The notes under the pieces were generated by a model that was given only the letters and a program-made list of their open reading frames with translations, ran no database searches and was not told the origin of the DNA. A stretch of DNA of 64,000 bases. It comes from Cylindrobasidium torrendii FP15055 ss-10 (lineage: Eukaryota; Basidiomycota; Agaricomycetes; Agaricales; Physalacriaceae). The position numbers and the translations under genes were made by a program. The stretch covers positions 1-64,000 of the forward strand of contig KN880434.1 in assembly GCA_000934385.1 (NCBI GenBank), given 5' to 3'. Positions 60,511 to 64,000 of the stretch are shown here, piece after piece; position 1 is the first letter of the stretch, and each line of letters starts with the position of its first letter.

Positions 60511-61923
60511 CTATGTCTTTTTATTTTGAACCAAACGCATCAGGTTGTATTTGTCCTCCCAGCCCATTCCCGTGCGCTTGAGCCGACCAATTTGTGCAAT
60601 TAGAATGGCGCAAGTTTCACTAAGGGGATCTGACGGAAGTTCTGTGAACAGCTCACTAACTAAGAAAGTCGGTGAGCTGGGGAGGTCGGTAGGCGAAAGC
60701 AGGTGAATCGAGCATGCTGGAATGGACAGCGAGGATGCGATGGCGAATACATGGCCGAGAGGATTTAGTATATTTGCAGGGAGAGAGTGGGTCATGGATT
60801 GCAGGAACGCAGTCGGTGGATCGTAACTAGAGCAATGTTAGTCCAAATCATGTCAAGACACAAAAAAAGGATGCCTACCGAACAGCCATGACGAAAACCT
60901 GGAAACTTATGACCGGCACATCCATCTTGAAAACATCGCTGAAGCGTAGCAGTCCGCGACCGTTGCTTGTCGTGCACTCCGGGAAAACGACAACAGGTCC
61001 GCGCGAAGCTTTGCATATGACATCCAGAGATTCTGCAGGGCCTACTGCGGGGGTAGATCCAGTTGAACGGAGAAGCTCGAGGAGGGAAACACGACGGAAT
61101 CCGGCGATGGGGATCTTAGTGCTAGGCCCGGAAGAGGGCTGGGAGATGTTGGCTGAACCAGTTCCTGTTCTGCGTCCGGGTGTACGGGTGACAGGGTCAC
61201 CTCTACTCTGTGGCATCTGAGGCAGAGACTCTGGGACAGGAAGAGTGAAGGTTGGGTTAAATCTGGAAACGTGAGCGGGGGGCCTAGTGGAGAGTAAACA
61301 ATCATACCGGAATGCTAGCCATAATACTTCTATCCATGACACCCAGTTGGATACAATTACATCTCCAGGGTTTGGTTGCCAAGTTCCTATCGTTTGGTTG
61401 CGTCTAGGAATGCTGAGTCGATGGACAACGCGACATTGACGCGGCGGACGCACCCTTTCTTGCGTGAAGCTTTGGTGATATGTATGTTCACAAAACCGAG
61501 CACAAGAAGTGCAAGTCGTGTCAATATTGAGGTAAGAATGGAAGTGATCTTGTGGTGTACATGCCCCAATGGTTTCTGGAAAATGGACCGTGAAGCAGAG
61601 TAGAAAGGGTGCAAGATGCACTTACCAGTAGAGTACAAACGCCCTCAACCACCACGAGATACAAGCCCAGAATGAGAAGAACCAGGACAGTCCTTACAGC
61701 ACCCAGTATGTATGCAAAAGGAGCCATTGCTTTCGCGAGACCATCGCTAGAGCTTGTTGCTGGTAATGGCCGAAGGAATGGCTGGCTACTGTGAGGACAT
61801 GCCAATACCATGTGTGGCTGAACTGACCTGGATTCCGGTTCCAGGATCCTAGAGAAGGTATTTGAAATGCTTGGATTGACCACAGAACGGGGAACGCACT
61901 CTGTATGCGCTATATTTTTCCAT
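60511..61923 (-). CDS. Lysophospholipid acyltransferase (LOA1/Vps66-like)
   Basis: A membrane acyltransferase resembling yeast Loa1 (YPR139C), which acylates lysophosphatidic acid on ER and lipid droplets. The start is MEKYSAYR, then a short 21-nt exon encoding DPGTGIQ, then PFLRPLPATSSS. AYILGAVRTVLVLLILGLYL is a membrane helix. The next exons give NPGDVIVSNWVSWIEVLWLAFRYD, in place of the usual HxxxxD acyltransferase motif. FNPTFTLPVPE and KASRGPVVVFPECTTSNGRGLLRFSDVF follow, the latter matching the FPE-type block of this family. The C-terminus LPSDPLSETCAILIAQIGRLKRTGMGWEDKYNLM closes the protein at 60511. About seven exons. The absence of a clear HX4D matches the Loa1 group. Confidence 0.82.
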
Positions 61924-62036
61924 GACAGCGAAAACAGAGCACTGCCGGCGTTTGCCGCATACATTTAGCTCCGAGATGCCGCCACACCGTACCAGTCAAT
62001 CGCTAGGGACCCTCAGACAATTTGGCTACTACCATC

Positions 62037-63216
62037 ATGACCCCCAAGCAGGACCAGGGGATACTGGCGAAGACGTGGAATCTCGTCAAGATAGTGCTCA
62101 AGACGGGAATAGGACGCTATCGAAAGCTGCATTTCTACGGCAAGGTATGCTGTTCGAGATGATGAAGGTCATAGGCCTTACTTCATCGCGCAGGCGTTCA
62201 TTTGGTTTCTCGGTTTTTTCTACATATGCTTCGGTGCGTACCCACTTCCAAACGCAGTCTCAGCTCTGACATCGCATAGGCGCCTTCATTATCGTGGTCA
62301 CTCCTGCCCGTATTGCGCAGTTCACCTATGACCAAGCAACCAAGTTATCGCATCTACGCTTCGGATGGCTAGTATTGGCTGGAATAATCAGTGCGTTATT
62401 CCTTGTGCATCTTGCCTTGGAGGCTCAAACCAGCCCAAGCCCTCGTTTCTTTCCCACCTCTCATAGGCCATACAACTATTGTCACTCTCTGTGGGTTTGC
62501 CTATGGTATGAAGGGCTTCCCAATAGCAGCAGTCTCCTCTGTCTTTGGATCCGCACTGGTGTTCGTCCTCCTGCGATTGTGCTTCAGCCACCGCATTCGC
62601 CAGTGGTCTATCGACAACAAGAAATGGCAGGCTCTTGAGTCCGTAGTTGTGCGCCTTCCTCGCCATGCACCTCCAAGTAGATGCTTACATATCTAAAGCA
62701 AGCCAAGGGTCTTCCCTTGATTATCCTGACGCGGATGAGCCCATTTCCTCCATGGGTTTACTCCAATACGCTCTTCAGTGTAAGTTCCCTATATCCATGT
62801 GACCCAACTCATACGTTTTGCAGTCCATTGAAGCCGTTTCTCTCTGGCAATTCATGGTCGCAACTTGTTTTGTGTTCCCCAAGATCCTTTTGCATGTTTG
62901 GCTTGGAACACGGATGGCAGCTCTCTCAGATGGCGAGACGCGGGGACATATGGATACTCGTCAGTTGAATCAACGGACAAATGTGCTTTCCCTTATTGTG
63001 TTTGCAGAAACCAAGATACTCAACGGTTGTCTTGTTGGGGCCGGTATTCTCGTCGCCATATTCTCGAGTTGGCTTGTGTACACGCTTGTACAGAAGCACA
63101 TTAGAGAGCTCGAGGGCATTCCGGCAGACATTGATGAGCTTGCGGCAGAGGCGATTGAAGACTTTGACGAGAATGCCCCTCTACTACACCGCTCCTTCGA
63201 TGAGGAGGAAAGGTAA
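62037..63216 (+). CDS. TVP38: Golgi membrane protein TVP38 (VTT/DedA domain)
   Basis: A multi-span Golgi protein of the SNARE-associated Golgi (VTT) family; this fold is linked to lipid scrambling in VMP1/TMEM41B. Start MTPKQDQGILAKTW at 62037. After introns come AFIWFLGFFYICFGAFIIVVTPARIAQF, ITSFPPLIGHTTIVTLCGFAYGMKGFPIAAVSSVFGSALVF, AKGLPLIILTRMSPFPPWVYSNTLFS, LWQFMVATCFVFPKILLHVWLG and ILVAIFSSWLVYTLVQK. The conserved G(x)GxxxG-like and RxSPFPPW motifs are present. The tail is acidic (EDFDENAPLLHRSFDEEER) with a di-leucine-like sorting signal. About eight exons, normal length (about 330 residues). Divergent from the acyltransferase across 113 bp. Confidence 0.9.
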
Positions 63217-63316
63217 GAAGTCATTATCCAACTCTACACACGGGTCTGTCGGTATTTAAGAGGATATTGATATATTTATGGCGTGGATTCCTTTGCCATC
63301 ATGCAGTATAGCGTCC

Positions 63317-64000
63317 CTAGTAGTAATGCAAAAACAACAAGCTCAGACTAGCCCCGATGAGGAATGAAAGAATGTATATCCTGCTGTCTTTAGCCCGTCG
63401 TTGAGCCTCGCGCAACTCTACGTTGCCTTTTTCCATCGCAGATGTGGTTGTTATCGCGTCGTCGTAAAGCTGGTCTGTCAATTCCGTCTGTCGCGTTAGA
63501 TGGGTGACCAGTTCCATCTGCAGAGCGCTAATGTCCAGCAATCGCGACTCTGCCTGCTGCACGGCCTCGAGTTTGTCTTGCACACCTCGTAAAATGCTTG
63601 CATTTTCCTCCTCGAACTGCAAGATTTGGGATTGCGACAACTCGAGCTCGTCGTCGTCGTCGGATACGGAGAGCGTCTCTTCGACGGGTGGTGAAGGAAT
63701 ATCCATGCGGGGAGTACGCGGGGAGGGAGCGCCGATGGTTGCTGCGAGTGCGCCGCCCAGCCAACTTTGTGACTGCTCGTCTGATGCGGAGGAAGGTCGT
63801 GTGTCAAAGTTGATGGTTGCTTCCCTCGCAGCACTCGAACCTAGCGTCTTGGATCGCTCGAGCTCGCGTTTGATACGTTCCTCCTGCATAGCCTTTTGAC
63901 TCTGGCTTGTTTCCGCGAGACGGCGGGACAAGTACCATGTTATGCTTGAGCGATGGGCGGCAACAACGTTGGAAGCCGCTGTTGCGTCGTCCGACCGCAA
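63317..64000 (-). CDS. UFE1: Syntaxin-18/Ufe1 t-SNARE, 3' part (partial)
   Basis: The ER Qa-SNARE for retrograde Golgi-to-ER fusion; the 5' part lies beyond the window. The visible C-terminal 227 residues read ...LSRRLAETSQSQKAMQEERIKRELERSKTLG, then a Ser/Pro/Asp-rich linker. The SNARE motif is QILQFEEENASILRGVQDKLEAVQQ, AESRLLDISALQMELVTHLTRQ, LTDQLYDDAITTT and EKGNVELREAQRRAK, with the central Gln in THLTRQTEL. The tail anchor is IYILSFLIGASLSLLFLHYY. The EKGNxEL and terminal LFL segments resemble syntaxin-18. No intron is needed within this part. Stop at 63317-63319. Confidence 0.88.
   Translation of the reverse strand: MRSDDATAASNVVAAHRSSITWYLSRRLAETSQSQKAMQEERIKRELERSKTLGSSAAREATINFDTRPSSASDEQSQSWLGGALAATIGAPSPRTPRMDIPSPPVEETLSVSDDDDELELSQSQILQFEEENASILRGVQDKLEAVQQAESRLLDISALQMELVTHLTRQTELTDQLYDDAITTTSAMEKGNVELREAQRRAKDSRIYILSFLIGASLSLLFLHYY

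Overview
This window is nuclear DNA from a filamentous basidiomycete, most likely an Agaricomycete. Genes are densely packed on both strands and are broken by many short introns, mostly about 45-60 nt, of the GT...CTNAY...AG type. The protein set is plainly fungal: Zn(2)Cys(6) activators, HIS6, a Kch-type potassium channel, an M35 peptidyl-Lys-type metalloprotease, a GCK-III kinase and an ORC4 with a long basic N-terminal extension. I cannot name the species. I see no transposon, tRNA, rRNA or CRISPR array.

Layout. 0.4-7.3 kb: MED20 and ORC4 head to head, a secreted M35 protease, and a small protein with the ribonucleotide-reductase-inhibitor (Spd1/Dif1-type) motif. 8-18 kb: a kelch ectodomain protein with five predicted membrane spans, a short hypothetical gene, a SLAC1/TDT-family transporter, and a GCK-III kinase. 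18-25.8 kb: ribosomal protein L35, HIS6, a pepsin-like protease with a membrane anchor and a long cytosolic tail, and GlcNAc-6-phosphate deacetylase. 26-32.8 kb: EMC3 and VTI1 (head to head), a Kch-type K+ channel, the DRG1/Rbg1 GTPase and RPA3. 33-42.4 kb: a Zn2Cys6 regulator, a class I sirtuin, a Ser/Pro-rich unknown and aspartyl aminopeptidase. 42.6-49 kb: a ribosome-biogenesis block of IMP4 and UTP12 sharing a 69-bp promoter, then ZNHIT2 and a KIAA1143-like gene. 49-58 kb: an F-box-like protein, a PHD-chromodomain protein, a secreted double-psi beta-barrel protein and a second Zn2Cys6 regulator. 58-64 kb: a cystathionine gamma-synthase/lyase-type enzyme, an LOA1-like acyltransferase, TVP38 and the 3' part of a syntaxin-18/Ufe1 SNARE that runs off the right edge.

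The genes do not form one pathway cluster. Themes are replication (ORC4, RPA3, RNR inhibitor), rRNA processing (IMP4, UTP12, ZNHIT2) and ER-Golgi membranes (EMC3, VTI1, TVP38, UFE1, LOA1). Ten divergent gene pairs are separated by only about 70-320 bp.

The most notable pattern is gene structure. Conserved motifs in several genes can only be rebuilt by accepting micro-exons: 10, 14 and 8 nt in the sirtuin NAD-binding segment, 7 nt in DRG1, 12 and 10 nt in the SLAC1-like transporter, and an IMP4 first coding exon that is only the ATG. All splice models come from reading splice sites, reading frame and family motifs by eye. No transcript data or database search was used.
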